In this document: piece after piece, positions 1 through 8,938 of the stretch | How the letters are laid out: each line of letters begins with the position of its first letter | Numbering within the stretch: position 1 is the first letter of the stretch | Origin: Emiliania huxleyi CCMP1516 | Taxonomy: Eukaryota; Haptophyta; Isochrysidales; Noelaerhabdaceae | Reading direction: 5' to 3' | NCBI RefSeq assembly: GCF_000372725.1 | Contig: NW_005195017.1 | Coordinates: 426,126 to 458,610 of the forward strand | DNA length: 32,485 bases | Translations under genes and position numbers: made by a program | Notes under the pieces: model-generated | What the model was told of the DNA's origin: nothing | The model's database searches: none | What the model saw: the letters and a program-made list of their open reading frames with translations, nothing else

Positions 1-259
1 GGGGGGGGGCGTTGTTGCACGGGGGCGAGTCTAGTCGCCGGGCGGAGACGGGACAGGGACGGGCCAGGCCGGCGGGGGGAACGAGAGGGACCCCCCTCCG
101 ACACGCCCTCTTCGCGCCGCAGCAGCCCCTCCTCCCCATGCGAATGCCCCGTGCCCCTTCCCCCCCTCTACCTCCCTGCCCTTCCATCCCCCTTGACCAA
201 CCCGCTGCGGGCGCGGCGCGCGGCTGCCCCTCCGCCCGCTAGTCTGGGGCGGCGCGCAC

Positions 260-560
260 CCTCAAAGTAGATGTACCCGCCGCCGTCGACCCGCCTCCAC
301 GTCCGCCGCTGCCGCACCACCACCGCCGGCATCACCTTTTTGCGCAGCTCCGGCTTGCCCTTCTTGACAGTCGCCATCACCATGTTGCCGCACGTCGCGC
401 CGGGAATCTTGTTGAGGCGGCCCTTGATGCCCTTGACCGAGATGATGTACAGGTTCTTGGCGCCGGTGTTGTCCGCGCAGTTCATCACCGAGCCCACGCA
501 CAGACCAAGCGTCGTGCGGAACTTGTTGCCCATCGAGCCGGCGCGACCACGCTTGGACAT
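260..560 (-). CDS. RPL23: 60S ribosomal protein L23 (uL14), first coding exon, partial
   Basis: Large-subunit ribosomal protein of the uL14 family, which binds rRNA near the subunit interface. The exon opens with [14 protein letters not shown] and carries the hallmark stretches [29 protein letters not shown] and a YFEG end, matching about the first 100 residues of a ~140-residue family. Translation after YFE turns into low-complexity sequence. A GT donor at 259 splits the next codon after one base, which fits the Asp expected there, so the last ~40 residues should lie on one or more exons at or beyond the left edge. A pyrimidine-rich run ending in CAG lies about 20 nt upstream of the ATG (near 581 on the minus strand), so a 5'UTR intron is possible. 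Identity is secure; only the 3' part is missing. Confidence 0.95.
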
Positions 561-1386
561 GGCGGCTCAGCGAGGAGTGCCTGGAGGGGGGAGGGGGGAG
601 GAGGTCGGCGCCGGCGACTGGGCCATGGATGAGCTCCGACATCGCGCGGCCCGGGCGGGAGCCGATCGCACGCGTCTTTGTCCCCGCCAAGCGCCCACTT
701 TGCCCGTCGCTTTCCGCCCCCGCCGGGCGCAGCCCGTTGGGAGCCAGGCGAGAGCGCGGGGCGGCGGAGGAGGGCGCCGGCGACGGCGCGGTTCCACAGC
801 GACGCCCCCGGTGCGCGTCGCCGCTCCCCGGCCGGGGCGAGTGGGGCAGGGGAGGAGTGAGAGCCTGTGCGGAGGAGAGGCCTGTGCGCGTGCCGCAAAA
901 AAAATAGTTACCGGTGACAGTGGCAGACTAGGGGGTTATACACACTCTCTGAGGCCTCAGACCCCCCTCTGAGGACGGGTCGGACCCCTGCCTTGGCGGC
1001 ACAGAGGGTTTGACTCTGACTCTGTGCCGCCACATTTTGCCAACAATATACCTACAGCCTCTGTGGCCTCTCTTGGCTGATTTTGGCCTCAGAGGGTCCC
1101 CGGCCGAGGGTCTGTCTTGGCGCGGCACAGAGGGCGTTGACCTCAGAGGGTAGCCCCCTCTCGGCAGACAGAGGCGAGTCGCGAGAGCCCCGGGCGGAGG
1201 CCGGAGCGCCTAGCCCTCCACGAACGGCGCTGACCAGGGAGGGCGGGGAGGGGGCGGAAGCAGCGAGCATGACTAAGGCGCTACTCTACGCTTGCTGCTG
1301 CTGCAGGCTCGCCCACAGCGCCCGCGCCGACCCCTGCGCGACAGCTTCGCGCGGCCAGCGCGCAGCGGCGCCGCCGACCCGTCAAC
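561..1386. other. Intergenic/5' flank of RPL23, no supported gene
   Basis: This stretch holds the presumed RPL23 promoter and 5'UTR (minus strand). No translation resembles a known family. From about 945 to 1170 it contains repeated CTCAGAGGG/CTCTGAGG words and the inverted repeat at 995-1031. The frames that are open here are low-complexity Arg/Pro/Gly, as expected in very GC-rich DNA. Confidence 0.5.
995..1031. repeat. Perfect 12-bp inverted repeat (hairpin)
   Basis: GGCGGCACAGAG at 995-1006 is answered by its exact reverse complement at 1020-1031 around a 13-nt loop. A third partial copy (CGGCACAGAGGG) follows near 1122. Function unknown; the position upstream of RPL23 is noted only as context. 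Confidence 0.6.
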
Positions 1387-1529
1387 TTGAGTGAGGATGT
1401 GCTTGGAGCGGCCGCCCGAGGAGGAGGTAGTGATCTCCACATCCGTCCCCTGCTCCAGCTTGGCCATGAGGCGCCGCGGCGTCCTAGTGAACTCGAACTT
1501 GAGGTATCCGAAACCAATGGAAGCAGGGC
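1387..1529 (-). CDS. Unassigned internal exon
   Basis: A 143-nt exon-like segment encodes a non-low-complexity peptide with FGYLKFEFTRTPRRLMAKLE followed by QGTDVEITTSSSGGRSKHIL. It is bounded by an acceptor (CCCAGCAG just upstream at 1530) and a GT donor at 1386. The phases are internally consistent (two bases, then 47 codons). It is on the same strand as RPL23 and about 0.8 kb upstream of it. I do not recognise the family, and neighbouring exons were not found, so the gene may be decayed or split by longer introns. Confidence 0.35.
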
Positions 1530-1970
1530 CTGCTGGGGGGGGGTCTCTCTGCTTGGCTGGGGGGGGTCTCTCTGCTTGGTGGGGGATCACGACAGACTTG
1601 AAATACCGCTGAAAACTCCCTCTGAGGAGCGGCCTCGCGGTGAGCACGGGACCGCTCACCCGGGGAATCGCGACCCACCATTGCGGCCGCGGAAGTCAGC
1701 ACGCCCGCCTCGAGCAAACGCCAAATGAGGATCCTTTTTCATGTTGACGCATTGGCTGGCGACGCGAGCGAGCAGGCCGAGGGTACAAAGAATGGCAAGG
1801 GCAAGCCGAACTGGACCACCCGACTGGGCAGGCGCACCAGCGGCTCGCACGCTCGCGGGCCTTGCGGCACGCGGGCCACGGCCCCACGGAGGGGGCATGG
1901 GGAGGAGTGGTCAGTGTGTGTCTCGCCGCGAGATGCGTCGGCCTTCGGCCGGAATAAAGGCTCCGCATGG

Positions 1971-3484
1971 GTACAAAGGAGATATTTTTAAGGGGACACA
2001 GACATATCTGCTGGCGCACTCTCCTCATCCGTCTCGCTGTCCAATTCGCTGCCACTACCGGTACAATCGCGGCATCCGGTCCTACACTCCCAGTGTGAGT
2101 ACTGCTCGCGCGCGCACTTGCACATGTAATCATGATCTATTGGACAGTGAGAGCGGCACGGGTTTTGCATGTCCTCGCTGTCAAGGGGCGCAAAGTCCGT
2201 GTCGTAGGCAAGCAAGAATGTGGACTCGAGCACCAAGCAGTCACTGCATGTTTCACATCGGTGTAGCACCACGTGCACGTCGGGCAACGGCAAGTATACC
2301 TCCTCAGCTCCTGTCACGGGCACGATCTCCAGAAGCTTGTGTGTGTCGGCCGTTGTGAGAGGCTCTTGCAGGTGGAGGCGCTCAAGCATGCGCCGTGCAA
2401 TCGTCTCCGATAGCTCAAACCTGCGCCGCGTTACCTGCCCGTATGCGTTGGGGGCGATTGCCTCCCGGCCGAGCTCGTAACGCGCATCCGGGTGCGGAGG
2501 CAGCAGCCGCACCCACGAGCCCACGCGCACGTCGCCTCCCGCCATCGCCTCGACATGCTCCGGCAGCGCATATGTCTGCCGCTTGACGAGGTAAAAGCTC
2601 TCGCCCTCGAGTCCCCAATGCTGCCATGGATGAAAGGCGACGACAGTGCCTAAGTGGTTCATGGCTCGATCAGGCTCGTCCTCCAAGTTGCTGCCGTGGT
2701 GCATGTCCACGAGCTGCCCGACGCTCGGCCACGGCTCCACCGCGTACGGCGAGAGCAGCACCGGCTTCTCATCCTCGCTCCCGTCGAGCAGCACTTGGTG
2801 GTGGTGCTTTGGCTCCGTGATTGCCACGCGGCCCGAGGCGTCAAGCTCCAGGCTCATGATGTGCCGCGGGTCGTTTGGCACCGGGTCGGGGAAGCACAGC
2901 TGGCCGCGCTCCAGCATGGTGCCGCACTGCCCAGCAAGTTCTCCCTCAGATACACGCACGCGCTGGGGCACGAACAGGAAGCGCTCGCCGAGCAGCCGCT
3001 GCTCCTCGCGCTGGCGGATGGAGGCAAAGCTCTCGCCAAGTGGCGGGCGCGCCTTCTCCCTGGCTTGGCGGCGGTGCTGACTGACGACTTGGCGGCGGCG
3101 GTTGGCATCAGCCTTCTTGGCCTCAGTGCCCGCCTTCTTGCGCTTGGCCGCCCCGCTCTCATACTGCCGCTCGCTGCGCTCCCTCGGCTGCCTGTTCTTC
3201 TCGTGCTGTTGCCGCTGCCTCTTCGCCCGCTCCTTCATGATCGCAGCACGTGCGGTCCTCTCCTCCTCGCTCGCATCTGCCGACAGCTTGGGCGGCGGCG
3301 GCTGGTCGGGGTCGGCGTGGTCGATCGAGCCACTGACGCTCGAGTCAGCCATCCAGCCAATGGATCGCGAGCACCACTTTTTTCGGGGTGGCCCTGGCAC
3401 TCGTGTCGGCTGTATGTGTCTATGTACGTGCGAAGAATTAATGTAGGGGGTGGGTACCATACGAAGTAAACTTCTCCTTTGTAC
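1971..3484. mobile_element. Possible small element bounded by 12-bp inverted repeats
   Basis: GTACAAAGGAGA at 1971-1982 recurs as an exact reverse complement at 3473-3484. The pair tightly brackets one long intron-free open reading frame (its stop is 5 nt from the left repeat, its first ATG 12 nt from the right one). Because the outermost bases are GTAC on both sides, a TA or GTAC target duplication is possible. The encoded protein shows no recognisable transposase signature, so this may instead be coincidence or a captured gene. Confidence 0.3.
1988..3460 (-). CDS. Hypothetical protein, 490 aa, Lys/Arg-rich N-terminal half and Cys-rich C-terminus
   Basis: Single uninterrupted reading frame, unusual here because neighbouring genes are intron-rich. 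Translation may start at 3460 (first Met) or at the Met at 3352 (MADSSVSG). Residues ~65-155 are highly charged and probably helical (KERAKRQRQQHEKNRQ and similar), with an NLS-like cluster AAKRKKAGTEAKKA. Residues ~155-385 form a globular region with several G-x-V and GSWVRLLPPHP-like segments that could be small beta-barrels. Residues ~400-475 carry about a dozen Cys plus His (CETCSDC, CRSHCPIDHDYMCKC, CRTGCRDC), suggesting a metal-binding module. The tail is acidic and Ser-rich. I do not recognise the family. It lies inside the inverted repeat described separately. Confidence 0.65.
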   Translation of the reverse strand: MVPTPYINSSHVHRHIQPTRVPGPPRKKWCSRSIGWMADSSVSGSIDHADPDQPPPPKLSADASEEERTARAAIMKERAKRQRQQHEKNRQPRERSERQYESGAAKRKKAGTEAKKADANRRRQVVSQHRRQAREKARPPLGESFASIRQREEQRLLGERFLFVPQRVRVSEGELAGQCGTMLERGQLCFPDPVPNDPRHIMSLELDASGRVAITEPKHHHQVLLDGSEDEKPVLLSPYAVEPWPSVGQLVDMHHGSNLEDEPDRAMNHLGTVVAFHPWQHWGLEGESFYLVKRQTYALPEHVEAMAGGDVRVGSWVRLLPPHPDARYELGREAIAPNAYGQVTRRRFELSETIARRMLERLHLQEPLTTADTHKLLEIVPVTGAEEVYLPLPDVHVVLHRCETCSDCLVLESTFLLAYDTDFAPLDSEDMQNPCRSHCPIDHDYMCKCAREQYSHWECRTGCRDCTGSGSELDSETDEESAPADMSVSP

Positions 3485-4254
3485 GATAATGAATAATTTG
3501 TGGTGTATGAGCCGACGGCACTAATTGTGGTGCACGCATTCTCCTTCAAGAAATCTTTGTCTTACTTAGGAGTATTGCGACATGCTGCACAACGCCAAGG
3601 ACAGCACTGAGAAGCTGGCGCCAGTCGCCCACCAGCATGTCTCAGCACCGGGTGAGGGAGCATGCTGCGCACGCTGATGCAGCACGAGGTCACCACCAAT
3701 CAGGCCCTCACGCCACTGCACGTTCCCCCGCGACATTACTACATCACGACCTCGAGCGTGCAACGCCGCACAGTGCTCACAGGGTTCGAGCAGGTGCAGG
3801 CGAGTGGAGGGGCCCCTGGCAGAGAGGAAGGCTACCCAACGCGGCCCAAGGATACAGTTGTACAGGTCTGAATCTTCTTGAATCTTCTTGAATCTTCTTC
3901 GAGACGGTGACGGGTACTGTCCCGGCGGTCTCAGGCCCAGTGAGGTAGTGCGCCAGACCTCCCCGGATCCTGCTGAACGAGCTCCTCTTGTAGCTCGATC
4001 GGTCACACCGCCATCGCCGTCGGGGAGAGGGGGGACGGCACTGCTCTGGCAGCGTACCAGCGTGCACCTCGATCCTGTACCGTGTTTGTTATGACCCCAC
4101 CCGATGAACACACCAGTGAGGGTGGGCGAGACGATCGAGGGGTCCCGTACCATGCGGAACCGACCCTATCCAGTGCTCAAGTGCTCAAGGTCTGAATAGC
4201 TTCTCGACTTTCTGTGCTTGTGCGTCTCCGGGGTTGTGTTATCGGTCTGCGTGT
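3485..4254. other. Intergenic, no supported gene
   Basis: The first ~100 bases are unusually AT-rich for this window. A triplicated 10-mer (GAATCTTCTT) sits at about 3871-3900. Frames are open on both strands (for example minus 3566-4153), but none shows a family signature or convincing splice sites. I make no gene call. Confidence 0.4.
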
Positions 4255-6823
4255 ATGCTGCTGCTCCTCGCCTCTTCGATCGGAGTGCGCAAGCTCGTCG
4301 TGCCTGCGGGCGCGGCGCTGCCGGTAGCCTCGCCGGGCGAGAACGAGCTGCGGAGGATCTTTGAGGCAGAAACTTTGGAGATGGACGTGTCTGGTGTGCG
4401 GTTGTGGCTGGAGGTGGGCGGCTGGCGGCCGCTCTCGATGCGGGACATGCGCCTCTCCGCCGCCCTCAACACGGGGTATCTCCTCCGCGTCGCGCTCGAT
4501 CGGCCACGACTGGCAGAACTCGACGAAAACATCGGCGAGGCGCTTGGGCTGAGGCCGTCGCTGGAGCAGGTTGTGAGGGAGCGGCTCGACGGCGGCGGCG
4601 GCGGCGGTGGCGGCGCGACCGCGGGCGAGCCGTTCGGAGGGCGCATCCTAGCGTTTGTGCGCGGGACGGGAGTGGAGAGGGTGGTCGACCGGTTCTGGTG
4701 GCAGAAAGCGGTCCATCTCCAAAACACGTGCGCGGCCGTCCTCCGCCTCGCACCTCACCGCACGCTGTGAGGCAGCGTCCTCCAACCGTGCGTAGGTGGC
4801 TCTCCGACTCTCCCCTCGCCGCCGTCAGACGCTACGCGGCCGGCCTCAACGCGTCGGCGCAGCTCGACGGCCTCGCTCCGTTTGAGGTCAGCGATGGCGG
4901 CGGCGGCGGCGGCGGCGCAGGCGGCCAGCTGGTCGAGCGGGTCTCGATCGCGGACGAGGTGTCCATCGGCACAACCGGCGGCAAGCGGCGGCTCGCCTCG
5001 TCCCTCTTCCGCAAGTGCGAGCTCGTCGAGCCAACTTTCGAGCAAGTGCTCCTCATCTGGCGCCGCCGCCCGCCCGCCGCGGATCCGCCCCGCCGGTTGC
5101 TGCGGGACGCCCTTTCCGTCTTGGTTGGCCGGCGGCGAGGGGAGCGCGAGGGCGCTTTGGGGCAGCGGCGGCGATCCTCGCCGCCGTCGTCGCTGCCGTC
5201 GATTGAGATGGAGATCTTTGAGGAGGTGCCGATGGCCAACCTCGGCGTGGTCCTGCCAGGCTCGCGCGTGTGTACTGCGCGCCGACAGGTGCGGACAGCC
5301 TGCCCTCGAGCGGCCGATGCATGTGAGTAGGCTCGCGCGTGTGCTTCCGCGCGGCGGACGCGCTGCGGCTCGACACCCCTCCCCGCTCTCCGCCCTCGGC
5401 TGGTGAGCAGCGTCTCCTCCACGCCCCGGTGCCTTGCACACAGGCTCGACCTCATCTCGCTCTCCACCCTCGGCTACGCCCTCTGGGCCTCGCGCGCGCT
5501 CCTGGGTGGCCGCCCGCGGCTCAACGTGAATACAGACAGAGAGGGGACGGGAGAGGGGGGGGGAGGGAGAGGGAGAGGGAGAGGGAGGGAGAGAGAGAGA
5601 GAGAGGAGGAGGTGCGTGCGAAAACGGACAGAGACGGACAGAGACGGAGACAGAAGGCGAGGTCACCCGAGGTTATGGCCGCCCGTGCTTCAACGTCGCG
5701 CCCCGGCCCGCGCCAGTCGAGAGTGTGGACGACGGCGTCTCCTCACGCGCGAGCGGCCATGCACAGGTCATCGCGGGCGTCTCTCTCGCCGTTTGGCTGC
5801 TGCGCACGTCGCTTGGCTACCACAACGCCCTCACGCGGTGCGTGTGGCCGTCCCCCGAGATCGAACGAGATCACCCGAGAGATGCTCGAGGGCCACGCGG
5901 GATCGCCCGAGACCACGCGATGCCACCCGAGATCACCTGAGATTGGCGGAGATCACTCGAGATCGGCGGGCAGGTACGAGCTGCTCCTCAACCGCTTCCG
6001 CACCTCACACCTCGCCATGCGTGGCGCCGCCTCCGTCGTGCCCTACCTGCAGCAGCAGGCCGCTACGCAGCGCGCGCGCCGCGCCGCAACCCTGCTGAAC
6101 TGGCTCCGGCGGCGGCGGGGCCCGCCCCTGGAGAGGAGGGGGCGGCGGGCGGGCTTGTCGGGAGTACGGCAACGGCGTCTCTTCACTCGTGGTGTGGGTG
6201 TGAACAGGAGGAGCCTCGAGCGCGAGGCGCGGCGGTCGATCGAGACTGGCGGCGCCCGCCTCGACGTGGATGGCGCGCTCTCCGACCTCCTGCGCATGCG
6301 CGTGGTCGCCTCGCTGACACGCATGCCTGGCTCGGCAGAGGCGGCGGCGGCTGGGGAGGCGGGCGCGGGCACAGCGGCTGGGGAAGAGGCCGCGCTAGAA
6401 GCCGACGGCGCCGAGGGCTCTGGAAACGTGGTGGGTTCCGGCGGCGCCGTCGCCGCAGCCCCGCCCCCCGCAGGGCACGAGTGGGGGGCTCCCGACACGC
6501 CACCCGACACGGCCACCTCCTCCAGCGCGGGCAGAGGCGACGCGAACGGCGGCAGCGGCACGGACGGCGCAGGCGACGGCTCCGCTTGGATCGTGCCGGC
6601 GTCGGCCGCCGCAGCGGACGCCGCGCTGGCGCTGCATTGGTCATCGTTGCTGCGGCCCCGGGCGGCGAAGGGCGACGCCGCGGCGGGCGAGCTCTGGGCG
6701 GGGCGGCGGGGCCGGCGGCTGCGGGTACTAAATTTCAGCTCTGCGGGAGCCGTCGAGGGCGGCGGCGGCGCGGCGGTGGCAGAGGAAGAGGAGCTGAGCG
6801 AGCGCGACTTTGCGGTGGGGTGA
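4255..6823 (+). CDS. DUF3754 (TMEM143-like) membrane protein, five exons
   Basis: Family of membrane proteins with two transmembrane segments, organellar in animals; biochemical role not established. Proposed exons are 4255-4727, 4796-5269, 5444-5525, about 5662-5837 and 5974-6823; they sum to 2055 nt (684 aa) in one frame. Family landmarks in order: TFEQVLLIWRR; MEIFEEVPMANLGVVLPGSR, the conserved F-x-x-(I/V)-P-x-x-x-L-x-x-x-L-P core; a first hydrophobic segment LDLISLSTLGYALWASRALL; a second, VIAGVSLAVWLLRTSLGYHN; YELLLNRFRT; and the late LDVDGALSDLLRMRVV motif. The first Met at 4255 starts a hydrophobic leader. Introns 1 and 4 have GT-AG ends with matching phase 2. Exon 3/4 borders are uncertain because the segment around them is partly duplicated. 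A further small intron may lie near 6120-6210. The C-terminus is Ala/Gly/Glu-rich. Confidence 0.8.
5539..5612 (+). repeat. Purine tract (GGGAGA/GA)n inside an intron
   Basis: About 74 nt of nearly uninterrupted purines on the + strand, inside the third intron of the DUF3754 gene. Half-conserved copies of exon 3's end (TGGCCGCCCG..TCAACGT) lie on both sides, at about 5507-5527 and 5675-5695. Confidence 0.75.
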
Positions 6824-7257
6824 GAGACGCTGACGATTTTGCTTCTCTTACTTTTCGGTACTCTGGAACGTGTCTGACTCTGAGGCGGTGTATTTGTTTC
6901 CGGAATTCCGGCTGACTAGTTCAGCAAAAACCCTGTGTCAGCAGAGTCCTCCTACGGGAATGCCGTACGTCGAAGAGCTACATACACATAGAGAAGTTTG
7001 AAGTTTCGCCGCATGGCGATAGCATGGCGTTGCCTTGGCTGCTCGCAGCTTTGGCGGCCGCGGTCGACCCCGAATGGACCGACATTCGCACCGCCTCACC
7101 GCCTGTCCCGTCCAGCTTCGCAGTGCCTTGCTGATGAGCCAAGTCGCGCTCCTCATCTCGCTTACCTTCAACCAGTGCAGCGTTTGTCCGACAAATACCA
7201 GACAAATGCAACTCGACCAGTTTTGCCGTCTGCCAGTGGCGCAGCCGCTCAAGAGCC
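6824..7257. other. Intergenic; possible 36-codon signal-peptide-like ORF
   Basis: 3' flank of the DUF3754 gene. The only notable frame is an ATG at 7024 ending at TGA 7132-7134, encoding MALPWLLAALAAAVDPEW and a short tail. The start resembles a secretory signal peptide, possibly a first exon, but no continuation was found. Confidence in coding is low. Confidence 0.3.
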
Positions 7258-7791
7258 CGGACATCGCTTCCAGGGAGGGGGGCGCGCTTCTCTCCACACC
7301 ACATGCTAGGGGGGGGTCCGACCCCCCCCCAGCACCTTCACCACATGCTAGGGGGGGGGGGGTCCCGACCCCCCCAGCGCCTCCACCACATGCTGGGGGG
7401 GGGGTCATGGGGCCGAGGACCCCCCAAAAACTCGTGGTCAAAGGCCCCCCGGGCCCTTGATTTTACACCTCATTTCGCAGCATTTTCCAGGGGAAGATCA
7501 TCCTTTGGAGCTACATGAGCCTTGAGACTGGTCAGATTCTCCAAGATATTGGACTTCCAGCCACGATTTCACAACTTTGGGGCAAAATCGGCTCTCTGGC
7601 GGCTATTCCTAGCCCACGAACTGCTGGGGGGTGCCCACCACATGCTAGGGGGGGGGGGGTCCGACCCCCCCAGAGGCTTCACCACATGCTAGGGGGGGGG
7701 TCCCGACCCCCCCAGAGGCTTCACCACATGCTAGGGGGGGCGGGGTGGGGCGTGGAGAGAAGCGCGCCCCCCTCCCTGGAAGCGATGTCCG
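7258..7791. mobile_element. Foldback-like non-autonomous element with perfect 40-bp inverted ends
   Basis: Bases 7258-7297 and 7752-7791 are exact reverse complements over 40 nt (outer end CGGACATCGCTTCC). Inside each end is an array of ~40-bp units (three on the left, three on the right), each containing CACCACATGCTAG, then a G run, TCCGA or TCCCGA, then a C run, so every unit is itself a hairpin. The middle (about 7430-7630) is a unique, less GC-rich core. A related partial copy lies at 30671-30798, showing that the sequence is dispersed. No transposase is present. Target-site duplications could not be identified. Confidence 0.6.
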
Positions 7792-7798
7792 CCTGCTC

Positions 7799-7915
7799 TC
7801 GACGAGTTGGGTCGCTCTGCTCGCGGTAGCCAGGTAGCCCCCCATAACTGCCCCCATGGCTAGTAGCACCAGCCATGGCCTCAGGGAGCGCGGGCGAGGG
7901 CGCTGGGAGCAACAC
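7799..7915 (+). repeat. Dispersed repeat, copy A (second copy inverted at 31747-31840)
   Basis: Starting with GACGAGTTGGGTCGCTCT and running through CGCGGTAGCCAG, CCATGGC and CAGGGAGCGCGGG to GCTGGGAGCAAC, this segment aligns with the reverse complement of 31747-31840 with small gaps. Both copies contain a short frame with LLPAPSPALP on opposite window strands, probably a decayed coding relic or chance. Confidence 0.65.
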
Positions 7916-7976
7916 GAATAAAAAACATCAAAAGTGGTCATTTCCTATTGCAACTTTAAAGGGTGTGGATGCTGGG

Positions 7977-8143
7977 TTGACGGAAATTGAAGGACACGAC
8001 CCACTTCGCCACAGATGGTCCCGCGCCTCGCCGCTAAGACGGCTACACGACCGCGGCTCGTGTGCGTGTAGCCGTCTTTGTCCGGAGTGAAAAGTCCAAC
8101 GCGCTCGTCGGTGACGGTGTCCTTCAACCTGCGCCGCGCTCGG
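7977..8143. repeat. 167-bp dispersed structured repeat, copy 1
   Basis: About 94% identical to 25317-25482 in the same orientation. It contains a perfect 14-bp stem: AAGACGGCTACACG at 8036-8049 and its complement at 8065-8078, with a 15-nt loop identical in both copies. The minus strand is open across both copies (TDERVGLFTPDKDGYTHTSR), but most differences between copies change amino acids there, so protein constraint is doubtful. It could be a structured RNA gene, an element end, or a relic of coding sequence. Confidence 0.7.
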
Positions 8144-8457
8144 AGATAAATAGAGCGCGCAAGAGAGGGAGCGAGGGTTCGCTGGTTCTTTCGCATCTCT
8201 CTCTCGCTACTCCGCCTGCAGCTCGCGCTTTGCCGCCTCCTCGAGCGTCTCGCGGGTCTCGCGCCGGCCGCCATTTGCGCTCGCCGCCGTACCGCATGAG
8301 CACCCGCCGTGGAACTTCCCACCCGCCGTGGAACAGGTCGTGGAGCGGAACTTCCCACCCGCAGCAGGTAGATCACGGTGGATGCCTCTCGCGGCGCACC
8401 GGAGAAACTCGAGATCACAGCGCGGATCGGACAGGCGACGCTGCACGGACGATAAAT
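8144..8457. other. Intergenic, no supported gene
   Basis: Contains a short duplicated phrase (GGAACTTCCCACCCGC at about 8311 and 8347). No convincing exon seen. Confidence 0.35.
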
Positions 8458-8895
8458 TTACGCCAGCCCACGCTCGGCCATAAACTTGTGCTTTCCGGCG
8501 ACTGCGCGCTCAAACGCCTCGAGATCGAGGCCGTCAACGTTGCGGAGGATCCTCGCCCGGAGCGTTGGCGGGTCGGTCGCAAGAGCCGGCGGGCTGAGCT
8601 CCCCGAGGACCTGCACCAGCTCGCCATCGTGGAAGAGCTGCCCGATGACCTGCGACACGTCCACCACCACCTCACTGGTCACACCTGCTCGCGCGTCGAC
8701 AAGAGCCGCCCGGCAGAGCGTGCGGTCGATGCGAGCGAGCCGGCCGGTGATGCGCGCCGAGAGGCTTCCTGCGCGACGGAGCGCCTCGCCAACCTCCGCG
8801 ACGAAGAGGCTAGCGCCGTGCGAAGCGTGCGCCTGGCTCTCGTGCGGTGCGCACATGAAGGCACACGTGAGTTCGCTCGCCGCCGCCCTGCCCTG
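8458..8895 (-). CDS. Terminal exon(s) of an unidentified protein
   Basis: Reading on the minus strand, a likely acceptor (GGGCAG just upstream of 8895) leads into a compositionally normal sequence. It includes GASLFVAEVGEALRRAGSL, VTSEVVVDVSQVIGQLFHDG, ELVQVLGELSPPALATDPP and NVDGLDLEAFERAVAGKHKF, ending in MAERGLA and TAA at 8458-8460. Regular hydrophobic spacing suggests amphipathic helices. No family is recognised. The intron side contains the GT/TTTG repeat described at 8910-8938. Upstream exons were not located. Confidence 0.5.
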   Translation of the reverse strand, partial: QGRAAASELTCAFMCAPHESQAHASHGASLFVAEVGEALRRAGSLSARITGRLARIDRTLCRAALVDARAGVTSEVVVDVSQVIGQLFHDGELVQVLGELSPPALATDPPTLRARILRNVDGLDLEAFERAVAGKHKFMAERGLA

Positions 8896-8909
8896 CCCTG
8901 CCCAGCCGC

Positions 8910-8938
8910 AGCCCTCGCACAAACAAACAAACACACAC
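8910..8938 (-). repeat. 29-bp dispersed repeat, inverted copy
   Basis: The reverse complement of this segment (a GT run, three TTTG units, then TGCGAGGGCT) is identical over 29 nt to 24281-24309. Both copies are followed by similar GGCAGGGC-rich sequence. Here it lies in the presumed intron upstream of the 8458-8895 exon. Confidence 0.7.

Noticed and set aside
1..20. Reverse complement of the window start contains ACAACGCC, which could encode the D-N-A that follows YFE in RPL23.
   Set aside because: It is not preceded by AG and runs straight into a homopolymer at the window edge; the expected following residues cannot be read.
3566..4153. 195-codon minus-strand ORF.
   Set aside because: No domain, includes a decanucleotide repeat in frame, and a plus-strand frame over the same bases is equally open.
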